From NCBI GenBank assembly GCA_049322335.1, contig JBMORL010000081.1:38231-102230 (forward strand): a DNA stretch of 64,000 nucleotides, read 5' to 3'. Shown here piece after piece: positions 50,801 to 59,520 of the stretch; positions within the stretch are counted from its first letter, which is position 1, and each line of letters opens with the position of its first letter. The position numbers and the translations under genes were made by a program. Below the pieces are notes generated by a model. That model made no database searches. It was not told where the DNA came from and was given only the letters and a program-made list of their open reading frames with translations. Source of the DNA: JBMORL01 sp049322335. Lineage in GTDB: Bacteria; Bacteroidota; Bacteroidia; Flavobacteriales_D; UBA2798.

Positions 50801-53490
50801 ACTGGCCTTCGTGGGCGCGTGCCAACAGAAAAGATAATGAAAATGCATCCATGCTGAGTTTTGCTACCGACAAGGAATCATACAAAACAGGAGAAATGGT
50901 GAAGGTAAGTTTTCCTTCCAGCGGAGGAGGAAAAGCGCTTGTTAGCATTGAGTCGGGAATTAAGATGATTAACTATTTCTGGGTGGATACACAAAATGGC
51001 GAAACAAAATTTGAATTTCCTGCTACTTCCGAAATGACACCGAATGTGTTTGTGAATATTTCACTATTGCAGCCGCACATTGCCACTGCCAACGATTTAC
51101 CATTGCGTTTATATGGCGTATTGCCCATTTCTGTGGAAGATCCCGGTTCGCACCTCGAGCCAACTATTGCCATGCCTGATATTTTGCGCCCCGAATCAAA
51201 AACGAATATTGTAGTGCGCGAAAAAACCGGTAAACCGATGACCTATACACTGGCTATCGTGGATGAAGGATTGCTTGACCTTACGTCTTTCAAAACTCCC
51301 GATCCGTGGGATCACTTCAATGCAAAAGAAGCATTGGGCGTAAAAACGTGGGACATGTATGACCTGGTAATGGGATCTTTTGCGTCAAAAATGGATAAAT
51401 TACTGGCCATTGGCGGTGACGGAGAAGGAAACGGAAAGAAAAATTCCAAAGCCAACCGCTTTAAACCCATGGTGCATTTTGCGGGGCCGTTTAAAATTCC
51501 TGCTTTCGGAATGAAATCACATACAGTGGAAATTCCAAACTACGTAGGGTCGGTTCGCGTTATGGTAGTGGCCGGTGAAGACGTAAAATACGGGCATGCC
51601 GAAAAAACTGTTCCGGTACGAAATCCTTTGATGGTGCTTGGAACTTTGCCGCGCGTGTTAGGTCCTGGCGAAATAGTTCATCTGCCTGTTGATGTTTTTG
51701 CAATGGAACCGCATGTAAAAGATGTAACAGTGGAGATTATTCCCAATGAATTTTTCAAACCGAAAGACGGCACAAAAAAATCACTGAAGTTTGCAAAAAT
51801 CGGTGATGAAGTAATCAATTTTGAACTGGCTGTTGCAGAAAAAACAGGTGTAGGAAAAATACAGATCATTGCCAAAAGCGGAAAAGAAGTGGCAAAATAC
51901 GATGTGGAAATAGACGTGCGTGCTCCTAATCCTAAAGTAACTGATGTTGCCGAAGCAGTAATTGAACCCGGCAAAAAATGGGATCCTGCTTTCAACTTCA
52001 ACGGAGTAGCGGGAACAAATAAAGTAACTATCGAGGTTTCTTCCATTCCTTCCATCAATCTCGGTGAACGGTTAAAATATCTTATCCAGTACCCTCACGG
52101 TTGTATTGAGCAAACTACTTCGTCTGCTTTTCCCCAACTGTATTTGTCGAATGTGATGGAGCTGGATAATAATTTCAAAAAAGAAATTGCCAATAACATT
52201 AATGCGGCAATAAAACGCATCCAGTTATTTCAGACTAACGATGGAGGGTTTGCTTATTGGCCTGGTGAAGGTGAAGACAACGAATGGGGCTCTAATTATG
52301 CAGGACACTTTTTGCTGGAAGCCGAAGCCAAAGGATATAAAGTGCCGAATTCCCTCAAATCAAACTGGATAAAATACCAAACCAAAATGGCCCGCGACTG
52401 GAGAAATTCGGGTGACAGCCATGGAAATTATGATGATCACACACAGGCTTACAGGTTGTATACGCTGGCACTGGCCAAAGCTCCCGAGCTGGGTGCTATG
52501 AACAGGTTGCGTGAATCGGGTGATCTTACCACGGCCGGAAAATGGAGATTGGCTGCTGCTTATCAGTTGACAGGGCAAAATACAGTAGCCGTAAAAGTTA
52601 TTTCCGGTACAGCTACTTCTGTAGACAAGTACCGCGAACTTTCCTATACCTATGGCAGTGAAGTGCGCGATGAGGCGATGATACTGGAAGCACTGGTACT
52701 GATGAAAGACAAAGTAAAGGCCACTCCCGTTATGATGAAAATTGCAAAGCAGCTTAACAGCAATCATTGGATGAGCACACAGGAAACCGCCTATTGTTTA
52801 ATGGCCATTGGAAAATATATCGGCAATTCTCCTGTAGATAAAACCATGAAGTTTTCCTATAGCGTAAATGGGGCAACGGCAGTAAATAAATCAACACAAA
52901 AAACCGTTTACCAGCAGAAACTGGCAGTAAGTGAAGTGAACAAAAAAGGAAAACTTAATTTCAATAATACAGGAGCAGGCACATTGTATGTAAAACTGGT
53001 AACCGAAGGAGTTCCCGTAACCGGTGATCAGAGTTCTGCTTCCAGCAACGTAAAACTCGAGGTGAATTATGTTTCCATGAGCGGAAAAAAACTGGATGTA
53101 AGTAAGCTGGAACAGGGAACAGATTTTATTGCCGAAGTAACGCTTACCAATACAGGAACCAGGGGTTATCTTACTGAAATGGCACTCAACCAGATTTTCC
53201 CCAGTGGCTGGGAGATTCACAATACAAGAATGGATGAATTCAGTTCTTCCATGCAATCGGATTATCCGCGCTACCAGGATTTTCGTGATGACAGGGTGTA
53301 TACTTACTACGATCTTGAAAACGGGAAATCAAAAACATTCCGTTTCAAAATTAATGCTGCTTATTTGGGTAAGTTTTATTTGCCTACCGTTTCCACCGAA
53401 GCCATGTATGACAATACCATCAACGCACGTGTTCCCGGCAGATGGGTTGAAATAGTAAAACCGGGAACAGGCCCGCTTACGCAGAGGTAA
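47851..53490 (+). CDS. Alpha-2-macroglobulin family lipoprotein (giant protease-inhibitor-like)
   Basis: A 1879-aa periplasm-facing lipoprotein; the start at 47851 gives the signal SALALLFTLTLSC with Cys31 lipidated. An upstream in-frame TTG is disfavoured. MG-type beta-sandwich domains occupy the N-terminal half. The bait-like and core region contains PSRGSGGG-type loops (FPSSGGGKALVSIESG). The complement-like thioester motif GCIEQ lies near residue 1416 (YPHGCIEQTTSS), followed by an alpha-helical TED domain (GGFAYWPGEGEDNEWGSNYA). An unusual Tyr/Asp-rich patch spans about residues 487-530 (49312-49440). Bacterial homologues guard the periplasm against proteases; no PbpC (pbp1c) partner gene is next to it here. 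Confidence 0.92.
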   Translation: MKTIHLSKVRKPFILTAFSALALLFTLTLSCNKEMKKKIVVNPEFGTYISAYTAGVISNDSRIVIKLTNDYEETVNYAQPVDKELFTFEPAIKGKVYFTDQRTIEFMPDELLPPNTEYTAHFHLSELMEVPEEYQSFDFEFKTRKIRFNVQVDGLSTYETNNLKRQKLEGELHVSDNVDTAKIAKCVYAFQEGSDLKMEWYHSEESHRFVVHNISRKDKASHVKISWNGIPVGSADFGEQEMEVPALGDFKITKMESFSDPEQFVEIYFSDPVMTNQSFTGLVTIADASSLSFAVEGHKLIVYPSSRLAGYKTVSVYKGIKNILGYPCPDEEVTDMDFEELKPSVRLLGEGVIIPTSERGMLFPFEAVNLKAVDVYVTRIYENNILQFLQVNNMDGTNQLRRVGKNILKKRIELDPEGKLNLHDWNNFSIDLGTIVRVEPGAIYNVELRYNRKYSVYSCGDDPGEEENNQMAEIRTPVEEKPWNEDGWGYIYDDYYSEDYYDDNYYYDYDYDYNERENPCHDTYYYDKTVQRNVLVSDIGLIAKAGDDKMLNIFVNDIRTTQPISGCAIEIYDFTQQKMATVTTNGDGFASAKLPEKPYVMIAKNGSQRGYLRMRDGEALSMSKFAVDGESVQRGVKGFIYTERGVWRPGDSIYVSFMLEDKEGILPAGHPVAMELVNPRGVVTQKVVKTANVNGLYDFRTATLPQDPTGYWTTNIHVGNRQFSKTLRVETVKPNRLKIYVDFKKQLLKKDDTDNTVKLNSKWLHGAPAKELAAKVEVTVNQVPTVFKGYKDYIFDDPTRTFSAEEQVVFDDYLDENGDASFDASLEIGDAAPGMLRAHFVTRVFEEGGDFSIDRSSVMYSPFKSYVGIKVPEGDQYNGTLVTDKDHIIQVATVDPDGKPLSRRNLTVKVYNIQWRWWWDNYDEDLSSYIANNGITPVLDTKINTTNGKGNFVLRVNRPSWGRYLVMVKDNESGHATGQVVYIDWPSWARANRKDNENASMLSFATDKESYKTGEMVKVSFPSSGGGKALVSIESGIKMINYFWVDTQNGETKFEFPATSEMTPNVFVNISLLQPHIATANDLPLRLYGVLPISVEDPGSHLEPTIAMPDILRPESKTNIVVREKTGKPMTYTLAIVDEGLLDLTSFKTPDPWDHFNAKEALGVKTWDMYDLVMGSFASKMDKLLAIGGDGEGNGKKNSKANRFKPMVHFAGPFKIPAFGMKSHTVEIPNYVGSVRVMVVAGEDVKYGHAEKTVPVRNPLMVLGTLPRVLGPGEIVHLPVDVFAMEPHVKDVTVEIIPNEFFKPKDGTKKSLKFAKIGDEVINFELAVAEKTGVGKIQIIAKSGKEVAKYDVEIDVRAPNPKVTDVAEAVIEPGKKWDPAFNFNGVAGTNKVTIEVSSIPSINLGERLKYLIQYPHGCIEQTTSSAFPQLYLSNVMELDNNFKKEIANNINAAIKRIQLFQTNDGGFAYWPGEGEDNEWGSNYAGHFLLEAEAKGYKVPNSLKSNWIKYQTKMARDWRNSGDSHGNYDDHTQAYRLYTLALAKAPELGAMNRLRESGDLTTAGKWRLAAAYQLTGQNTVAVKVISGTATSVDKYRELSYTYGSEVRDEAMILEALVLMKDKVKATPVMMKIAKQLNSNHWMSTQETAYCLMAIGKYIGNSPVDKTMKFSYSVNGATAVNKSTQKTVYQQKLAVSEVNKKGKLNFNNTGAGTLYVKLVTEGVPVTGDQSSASSNVKLEVNYVSMSGKKLDVSKLEQGTDFIAEVTLTNTGTRGYLTEMALNQIFPSGWEIHNTRMDEFSSSMQSDYPRYQDFRDDRVYTYYDLENGKSKTFRFKINAAYLGKFYLPTVSTEAMYDNTINARVPGRWVEIVKPGTGPLTQR

Positions 53491-53499
53491 ACGGGCCAT

Positions 53500-53549
53500 C
53501 CTCCCGGGGCAACCAGGCTGGTGGGCCTGATGCTTCGGGAGGTTTTTAG
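53500..53549 (+). terminator. Branched Rho-independent terminator after the macroglobulin gene
   Basis: Outer arms CCTCCCG (53500-53506) and CGGGAGG (53536-53542) with TTTTTAGTTT after them; an inner hairpin ACCAG/CTGGT sits in the loop. Confidence 0.75.
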
Positions 53550-53626
53550 TTTAGCTGTCCTGTTTATTGAAAAATTTCTGTGTTCCCAACCTGTTTTTTT
53601 ATTAATTTGCTTTTCTGAAATAACAA

Positions 53627-54334
53627 GTGAAAGCAAAATATACATTCATATTATTTTTATTTTCATTTTCCCTTTTCGCACAGGATTATACCGACTATAG
53701 TTATATCCACACCACAAAAGTTCCTGAAAATACAAACGATTATTATTATGGATGGAAAATAGCAGCAGGTAAAGATTTTGGAAGACTAAATGGTGAATGG
53801 ATGAATGGATTTTCATTGCGTGCAGAATTTTATCCTGAAAAACATTTCAGTATTCACTGGGGATTTGGATATTCGGTAAGAGGAAGCGATACCAGGCATA
53901 TTCATGTTCCATTGGGAGTGGGAATGTGGGGCTGGGGTTCGTATGAACGCGAAAGTGACACCAGTAGTTCTACGGGAAGAGGAAGCGCATGGAATGCTGC
54001 CGGACAGGTTTTTGCCCTGGGAAATATTTTTTCAGTTATAGGATTGGTTGCCCTTACCATTTTACCGGAAGGTTGTTCTTTTCATATTTATCCTTCACCC
54101 TGGCTGACCATTTCTCCGTATATCAATCCTTTCGCGTTGGATTTTATGCACATTACCACAACAGGAGAAAGACGGTTGCCATATACACCATCCATAGGAA
54201 GCAGGGTTACATTTTTTGAAAAAGGAATACTTTCGTTTTCGGTTTATTCTGAAGTAAAAGCGTTTACCAAAATCGGGTTCGGGTATTTTGGCGGATTGAA
54301 TGTTACCTGTAAGCTTGATCCGTTTCAAAAGTGA
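53627..54334 (+). CDS. Exported protein of unknown function (outer-membrane-like)
   Basis: A 235-aa protein with a GTG start at 53627, which yields the signal peptide KAKYTFILFLFSFSLFAQ. The mature part looks like a small outer-membrane barrel: NGFSLRAEFYPEKHFSIHWG, FGYSVRG, and the final SFSVYSEVKAFTKIGFGYFG. A more hydrophobic segment (about residues 128-150, FALGNIFSVIGLVALTIL) interrupts the strand pattern. No family is recognised. Confidence 0.72.
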   Translation: MKAKYTFILFLFSFSLFAQDYTDYSYIHTTKVPENTNDYYYGWKIAAGKDFGRLNGEWMNGFSLRAEFYPEKHFSIHWGFGYSVRGSDTRHIHVPLGVGMWGWGSYERESDTSSSTGRGSAWNAAGQVFALGNIFSVIGLVALTILPEGCSFHIYPSPWLTISPYINPFALDFMHITTTGERRLPYTPSIGSRVTFFEKGILSFSVYSEVKAFTKIGFGYFGGLNVTCKLDPFQK

Positions 54335-54388
54335 AAGTTGATCAATAGTGATGATGACCAGTACAAAAAACCGGTTCCATCAGGTTGT

Positions 54389-54602
54389 TTTGCCCCGCTG
54401 GGGCAAATAGCTACGGATGAGTATACTGTTAAAAATGTTTGGTGCCGCTGGCACCAGTTAGAGTTTTGTTTCGGATAATAATTGTTTCGCTGACACTGTC
54501 TGAACCTTTCCATCTACTTTCGTTGTAATACCGGCACCAGAGGTGCCAAACATTTTTAACAATCACTGCTTTCCCATCTATGATTGTCCCAGCGGGACAA
54601 AA
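54389..54602. repeat. Nested palindromic repeat cluster (GTGCCGCTGGCAC type)
   Basis: Arms 54427-54455 (TGTTAAAAATGTTTGGTGCC and on) and 54533-54561 are inverted copies, each with its own internal palindrome (GGTGCCGCTGGCACC and GGCACCAGAGGTGCC). They are flanked by TGCCCCGCTGGGGCA (54391-54405) and TTGTCCCAGCGGGACAA (54584-54600), which also match in inverted order. The 77-bp spacer between arms has no features. This explains nearly all of the 54335-54768 gene-free stretch. Confidence 0.85.
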
Positions 54603-54720
54603 CTTACCGAAGTAAATAGAAGAAAAATTTCATCATCCGGAAATCCTTTGGTTTTTCTTACATATGAAATGTGTGCCTTAAAAAATTTTGTTTTTTATTA
54701 CGTGGCAATTTAACCGGGTT

Positions 54721-54750
54721 TTGCATATTAAAAAGAATAGCTTAGCTTTA
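54721..54750 (+). promoter_or_regulatory. Promoter of the T9SS propeller gene at 54769
   Basis: TTG at 54721-54723, a 19-bp spacer and TAGCTTTA at 54743-54750 (one mismatch to TAnnTTTG), 18 bp before the ATG. Confidence 0.6.
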
Positions 54751-54768
54751 TCGGATAAATCCTGTTTT

Positions 54769-55968
54769 ATGAGAAAAATTGTACTTTTTATTGCGTTACT
54801 TCTTCCGTCAGTAATCTTTTCCCAACCCTTCACCAAAAACTACATCATGTCATTTCATACCTGTGATGCAGCCTGTGTGGGATTCCAGGATCATTTGGTA
54901 AACCTGGCAGAGTCAGATGACGGATCAACGTGGACATTGGTGCCTAACTTTACACCGTATTCAGGCAGTGTTCCCGATGTGATTACCCGTGGCAGCAAAT
55001 TGTATGTTTATACACCCGGTATGGTGAGAAGATATGATAATTCTTCTGGCACCTGGGACACTAACCCGGTTCCCGTTAGTATAGTTGATAATTTTGGAAA
55101 TTCGGTGAGTTATGTCGATCCTTCGGCTATAATTGACAGCAGCGGAAATATTGTTTTATTTTTTCTTAATTCCACGGGTTTAACAGGTGATCCGGCTTCG
55201 TGCAGCCCTTATCCCTGCGATAAAAATTTTGATTCGGCCGTGGAAGTAAGCGGATCAGACGGAACACAATTTATAAAACAAAGCGGTAACCGAAGGGTAG
55301 TAAATATTACCAGCGGAACCGCATCCGATCCTGACATTTATTTCGATGGAACAAATTATATTTTATACGTTTCAAGAGGAAGCAATACAAATGCCTATTC
55401 CGGCTCTTCCATGCATGGATCCTACAGTTCCATCAGCGGATTACCCTCGGATGTCCTCACCAGCCAGGGCGGAATTCCCTGCGGGTATTATAACTCTTCA
55501 TCTAACGAGTACTGGACATACGTACACGCCAACTCGGGCGGATCAGTGGTGGTGAAACAGGCTGTTCATTCCACTATCAGTTCACAACCTGCTACTTTTA
55601 ATACGGTAGTTTCAGGACCCATTATCGGGGAGCCTTCCACCACTAAAACCGAAAGCCCCGGGTTTTGTGAAAACCTGCTCACAACGGGAATACATGTAAA
55701 TGAAAGTTCGCCTTCTGTTCAATTTCAGTTTCCCAATCCTGTACAGGAAGAGTGGGGGGGAAGTGTAATTTCTCAACTCGACCAGGCGGTTGTTTTCACA
55801 ATAACAGATGTAACAGGAAAAGAAATGTTGTCAACACGAATCAATTTATCCAAAGGAAAAAATACTTTGCTCTTTGATAAACATGAATTCGGATCAGGAA
55901 TTTATTTTATGCGGATTGTTACATCAGATGAAAAAGTGTATTCGCAAAAGCTGGTAGTGGTGAAGTAA
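54769..55968 (+). CDS. Beta-propeller (GH43/sialidase-like) protein with T9SS type A sorting domain
   Basis: A 399-aa exported protein; the start at 54769 gives the signal peptide MRKIVLFIALLLPSVIFSQ. The body (about 22-310) resembles five-bladed glycosidase propellers: VNLAESDDGSTWTLV, DVITRGSKLYVYT, YVDPSAIIDSSGNIVLFF, ASDPDIYFDGTNYILYVSRG. The acidic trio of active family 43 enzymes cannot be assigned with certainty. The last 75 residues are a type A sorting domain (FQFPNPVQEEWGGSVIS, TDVTGKEMLS, GIYFMRIVTSDEKVYSQKLV). Confidence 0.82.
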   Translation: MRKIVLFIALLLPSVIFSQPFTKNYIMSFHTCDAACVGFQDHLVNLAESDDGSTWTLVPNFTPYSGSVPDVITRGSKLYVYTPGMVRRYDNSSGTWDTNPVPVSIVDNFGNSVSYVDPSAIIDSSGNIVLFFLNSTGLTGDPASCSPYPCDKNFDSAVEVSGSDGTQFIKQSGNRRVVNITSGTASDPDIYFDGTNYILYVSRGSNTNAYSGSSMHGSYSSISGLPSDVLTSQGGIPCGYYNSSSNEYWTYVHANSGGSVVVKQAVHSTISSQPATFNTVVSGPIIGEPSTTKTESPGFCENLLTTGIHVNESSPSVQFQFPNPVQEEWGGSVISQLDQAVVFTITDVTGKEMLSTRINLSKGKNTLLFDKHEFGSGIYFMRIVTSDEKVYSQKLVVVK

Positions 55969-56092
55969 TAGTTATACATGTGTGCTGATCGCACTTTCCC
56001 GGCCTGAATACGTTTGAACGGGTATCTCAAACAAATTTCCCCAAAGGAATTTAATACTCCGATCAATTTAAAATCTAAAATTTCAGATTTCC

Positions 56093-57199
56093 CTATTTCC
56101 CATACTTCATATAAAGAACAATTCCGGCTGCAATAATTCCAAGGATAAATACAACCAGGAAGAAAATTTTCCAGAAGCTGTACGGACGTTCACCCTGTAC
56201 TTCCCCGGTTCTTCCGTTGATCATAAAACGATAGGTTTTTCCGTTGTATTTAAAAGCGCTCAGCCAAACGGGTAATAAAATATGTTTAAACGTAACGCTG
56301 GAGTGTTTGGTATCAAGTGTGGTGATTTGTTGTTTATTTCCTCCAATGTGCTGTTTTACTTTTTCCCGTATCACCACATCCATTTTCTTTTTCGAATCGT
56401 CATAGCTCATTTTCAAATCAACACCATAGCTTTCGGTTTTAAATCCGCTGAGGAATTTATTGTCGAAGGGCACGAGATTTTTCAGGTCCCAGGGTTCAAG
56501 TGCATCCATGTAATTTTTGGGAAGCGATTTGCTTCCTACCACCAGCACATCATCAAAAAAATACGAAACATATCCCGAAGCAGGATACCAATCGGTTTTT
56601 GTGCGTGTGCGTGTAACGGGTTTGCCGTTTTCGTAAGCAGTATACGTTTCGGTGCGGTCTACTCCGCGCAAACCGGTGTACCATGAATTGGTATCAGCAT
56701 CAAAAGTCCAGTAAGGAATATACATTCCGGCTAATTTTTCCGAATCGTCCATTCGTTTTTTCAGATCGTTGGGGGCAAACCAGATGGAGCTTACCCATTT
56801 TTTAAATGAATCAAAACCTTTTTCACGGTCGATGGCAAAGGGAAGAATGCTTTTGGGTTTGATGAGATCGCAGGTAGAGGCATCTTTCATAGCGATGGGT
56901 GTTCCGCAAAAATCACAATGGTCGGCCACTACTTTATCGGGCAATTGCGTTTGTGCTCCGCAGGCACCGCATTTTACTACGTTTACCTTTACTGTATTAT
57001 CCGATTTGGTTAAGTATTCCGAAAGGAATTTGTCAAAATCAAGTTCCTCAACGGGTTCCTGTTTGAATTCGATTTCATTTTCGGCTCCGCAAAAATCACA
57101 TCCCAGTTTGGTGGTACCGGGCATAAATTTAAGTGCGGCTCCGCAACCTTTGCATTTGATCTCTTTGAGATCGGCTGTTTGTTCTTTGGCGGTTTCCAT
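56093..57199 (-). CDS. Zinc-ribbon membrane protein, partner of the SPFH protein
   Basis: A 368-aa protein with two zinc ribbons at the N-terminus (KCKGCGAALKF...GCDFCGAE at about 16-40, and KCGACGAQTQL...HCDFCGTP at about 75-100). A soluble domain of about 230 residues follows (GMYIPYWTFDADTNSWYTGL). The C-terminal membrane helix is at about 342-363 (KIFFLVVFILGIIAAGIVLY). Such proteins are often misnamed PriA-like helicases; no helicase motif is present. It is encoded next to an SPFH protein, as in the Bacillus ydj-type clusters, which suggests a membrane-stress or membrane-domain role. Confidence 0.82.
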   Translation of the reverse strand: METAKEQTADLKEIKCKGCGAALKFMPGTTKLGCDFCGAENEIEFKQEPVEELDFDKFLSEYLTKSDNTVKVNVVKCGACGAQTQLPDKVVADHCDFCGTPIAMKDASTCDLIKPKSILPFAIDREKGFDSFKKWVSSIWFAPNDLKKRMDDSEKLAGMYIPYWTFDADTNSWYTGLRGVDRTETYTAYENGKPVTRTRTKTDWYPASGYVSYFFDDVLVVGSKSLPKNYMDALEPWDLKNLVPFDNKFLSGFKTESYGVDLKMSYDDSKKKMDVVIREKVKQHIGGNKQQITTLDTKHSSVTFKHILLPVWLSAFKYNGKTYRFMINGRTGEVQGERPYSFWKIFFLVVFILGIIAAGIVLYMKYGK

Positions 57200-57222
57200 A
57201 AAGCTTTGGTTATTTATTATTC

Positions 57223-57262
57223 AAAAAAATCTCCACTAACGTTTTTGGCATTAGTGGAGACA
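57223..57262 (-). terminator. Strong hairpin terminator between the SPFH and zinc-ribbon genes
   Basis: On the minus strand TCTCCACTAA and TTAGTGGAGA form a perfect 10-bp stem with a loop of about 11 nt, followed by TTTTTTTG. It sits between two same-strand genes 77 bp apart, so it may set their expression ratio. Confidence 0.85.
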
Positions 57263-57276
57263 CTAAAAATCAATTT

Positions 57277-58488
57277 TTACCCAACCGGTGGCGGAGGAGG
57301 AGTAATAGGAGGAGGTGTAGCATTAAACAACGCGGCCAGTTCGGGAACTGTTCCTGCCTGTGCCCACGCAGCCATTCCTTCTTTCCATACCATCATTTCT
57401 TTTTTCAGTTGTCCTGCCTGAATAGATTGTTGCATTTGCGCCATTTCAAACGGGCCGGCCTGTTGTCCGTTTACTACAACGAAAAATTTTATTTGTCCCG
57501 GAACCGGAGGTGGTGCGCCACCACCCTGCATTCCTGAATTCATCATTCCACCCATTTGATTTCCCATAGCAAATCCCATTCCTGCTCCCATCAAATTACC
57601 CATCATATTTCCGCCACCCTCTGCACCAGCCGATTTTTCCATGGTTTGTCCCATCTGGTATTGCATGTATTTTTTCATCTCGGCATCGTTGTACATGTCG
57701 AGCACTTCTTTTTTCGCTCCGCCTTCTCCTTTGATGTCGAATACTTTTCCTTTGGTAGCCTGGCGTGATTCCTTGAGTTTTTTCGTTGCCTCATCGTAAT
57801 CGTATTCGCCAATGGTAAAAAGGTTAAGCAATAATCCGAATTCCTTGAAATGCGGATCGAGATAACTTTTTACAGTGGTGGCCGCTTCCATTTTATTGAT
57901 GTTCAATCCGCGTTTGTTCTGCGCATCAAAACATTGCTGGAAAGCGGGCTCAAGATAATTGCTCAGGAACTGGCGAAGTTTTACCTGCAGTTCTTTTTTG
58001 GTTAGTTCGTTATCTGTTTGGATGATCTTGGAGAAAAATTTTCTCAGTGCAGCATAACGATCGGCAGGATCCACATCCACATAACAAATAAACGATCCGT
58101 TGGCGGTGAATTGAATATTATCATATTCTTCACTGAAAATATTCAATGGCCCTGGTGTTCCCCACAATAAACCATCCAGCATCCCGGTGTTGATGAAGTA
58201 CACCTCCGAACGGAAGGGACTGTCAAACCCGTGTTTCCATCCTTTCAGCTTCGAAAGAAACGGAAGGTTTTCGGTAGTAAGTGAATACATTCCCGGTGTG
58301 AAAATATCAGCAAATTGTCCTTCATCAATAAATACGGCAATTTGCGATTCCCGTACGGTTAGTTTTGCACCGTTTTTTATCTGGTTATCCTTACGGTCGT
58401 ATTTGTGCGACACCAGCTCACCGTTAGACGTATCGATCCATTCGATGATGTCTATCAGTTCTCCTTTGATTTTATCCCATAATCCCAT
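57277..58488 (-). CDS. SPFH domain protein (YdjI-like) with C-terminal GYF_2 domain
   Basis: A 403-aa protein. The N-terminal half (about 1-240) is an SPFH/band-7-like domain as in YdjI-type 'virion core' homologues: MGLWDKIKGELIDIIEWID, SQIAVFIDEGQFADIFTPGM, TENLPFLSKLKGWKHGFDSP and EVYFINTGMLDG. A Gly/Met-rich linker follows (about 285-325, GNLMGAGMGFAMGNQMGG). A GYF_2 domain spans about 330-382 (FFVVVNGQQAGPFEMAQMQQ, MVWKEGMAAWAQAG). The tail is polyproline. The class forms membrane-associated oligomers. The zinc-ribbon gene follows it; together they look like a membrane-protection pair, an inference from homologous loci. Confidence 0.86.
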   Translation of the reverse strand: MGLWDKIKGELIDIIEWIDTSNGELVSHKYDRKDNQIKNGAKLTVRESQIAVFIDEGQFADIFTPGMYSLTTENLPFLSKLKGWKHGFDSPFRSEVYFINTGMLDGLLWGTPGPLNIFSEEYDNIQFTANGSFICYVDVDPADRYAALRKFFSKIIQTDNELTKKELQVKLRQFLSNYLEPAFQQCFDAQNKRGLNINKMEAATTVKSYLDPHFKEFGLLLNLFTIGEYDYDEATKKLKESRQATKGKVFDIKGEGGAKKEVLDMYNDAEMKKYMQYQMGQTMEKSAGAEGGGNMMGNLMGAGMGFAMGNQMGGMMNSGMQGGGAPPPVPGQIKFFVVVNGQQAGPFEMAQMQQSIQAGQLKKEMMVWKEGMAAWAQAGTVPELAALFNATPPPITPPPPPVG

Positions 58489-58547
58489 AACTTTTGTTTT
58501 TTAATTGAGTGAAAAAATAAGAATTATTTTCAAATTTGAAGAAAATT

Positions 58548-59357
58548 ATGAAAAATATTTTTCTGTCCGCTTTATCCTTCTTTTTTCCATTGCTGGCCAT
58601 CGCACAGGAAGAGGAAGAAATTCCCGTTTTGGAAAGCAAAACCGGGTTTTATTTTGGCATCAATACCGGTGCATGCCTGGCCAATAAGTATACTGCCGGC
58701 TATTATGGCGGCACCAATGAATATTCGCTGGTTGACCTTATCAGCAATCCCTATGTAAAGAATGAGCTGAGTAATAAATTTCAGCAGCTTCCCTTCTGGA
58801 TTGGCGAATACCCGGCCCAAATGAGGTATAAACCCGGCATCGCGGCAGGATTCCATTTTGGCTATTATACGGACGAAACTTCAGCCTTTTTTATGGATGT
58901 AAATTTCGTTCGCCTTACGCTGGCGGCCACTTTTGCTATCTATACCGATGACCCTAATAATATGAGTGGTGATCCTATTGTTTACCCCGAAATCCTGACC
59001 GGGGAGGAAAACCGCCTGAGTATTGACCTGGGATACCATTCCGATTTTGGGGAAGAAAAAGTGAGGGGATATGCAGAATTCGGGGGAAATTTTAATGCCG
59101 TAAAGCCGGTAAAAAACACAGCCATTATTGAGGGATTACAATACAACCTGCTTCAAAATGGCTACTACCTGCAACCCTGGATCGACCGCGGAGGTATGGG
59201 TTTTGGCTTTTTTTTGGGTACAGGAGTGAGGATGAAGTTCAACCAAAAATTTACTTTCGACCTGGGGGCAACGGCCAATTTTCAACGGATCAACCTCTGG
59301 ATGGATGAGAAATTCAAGCTCAATCCGGTGCTTTACTTACGGTTGCTCTACCTTTAA
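58548..59357 (+). CDS. Exported outer-membrane beta-barrel-like protein
   Basis: A 269-aa protein; the ATG at 58548 gives MKNIFLSALSFFFPLLAIAQ as signal peptide (an in-frame TTG four codons earlier is possible). The mature chain has the repeated aromatic strands of small outer-membrane proteins: KTGFYFGINTGACLANKYTA, GIAAGFHFGYYTDETSAFFM, RLSIDLGYHSDFGEEKVRGY, FTFDLGATANFQ and a final LYLRLLYL. No named subfamily. Function unknown. Confidence 0.75.
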   Translation: MKNIFLSALSFFFPLLAIAQEEEEIPVLESKTGFYFGINTGACLANKYTAGYYGGTNEYSLVDLISNPYVKNELSNKFQQLPFWIGEYPAQMRYKPGIAAGFHFGYYTDETSAFFMDVNFVRLTLAATFAIYTDDPNNMSGDPIVYPEILTGEENRLSIDLGYHSDFGEEKVRGYAEFGGNFNAVKPVKNTAIIEGLQYNLLQNGYYLQPWIDRGGMGFGFFLGTGVRMKFNQKFTFDLGATANFQRINLWMDEKFKLNPVLYLRLLYL

Positions 59358-59359
59358 CC

Positions 59360-59390
59360 CAAATTTTGCATTAGAAAAATGCAAAATTTG
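59360..59390. promoter_or_regulatory. Perfect 13-bp stem hairpin after the barrel gene
   Basis: CAAATTTTGCATT (59360-59372), loop AGAAA, AATGCAAAATTTG (59378-59390). It begins 3 bp after the stop codon of the preceding gene. There is no T-run, so it may protect the mRNA 3' end rather than terminate. Confidence 0.6.
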
Positions 59391-59520
59391 CCAAAGGCAT
59401 CGGGGTTAAACCCGGATACGTTTCTTTTTGATCATCCCCTGCACACTACTACATTACAATCCTAATGCATAATCCGGGTTTAATCGACACGCTTTCAACG
59501 GTTATTTGTTAAAATTTAGG

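Noticed and set aside
56093..57199. PriA-like replication restart helicase
   Set aside because: Only the zinc ribbons resemble PriA; there is no Walker A or helicase motif, and a C-terminal membrane helix is present.
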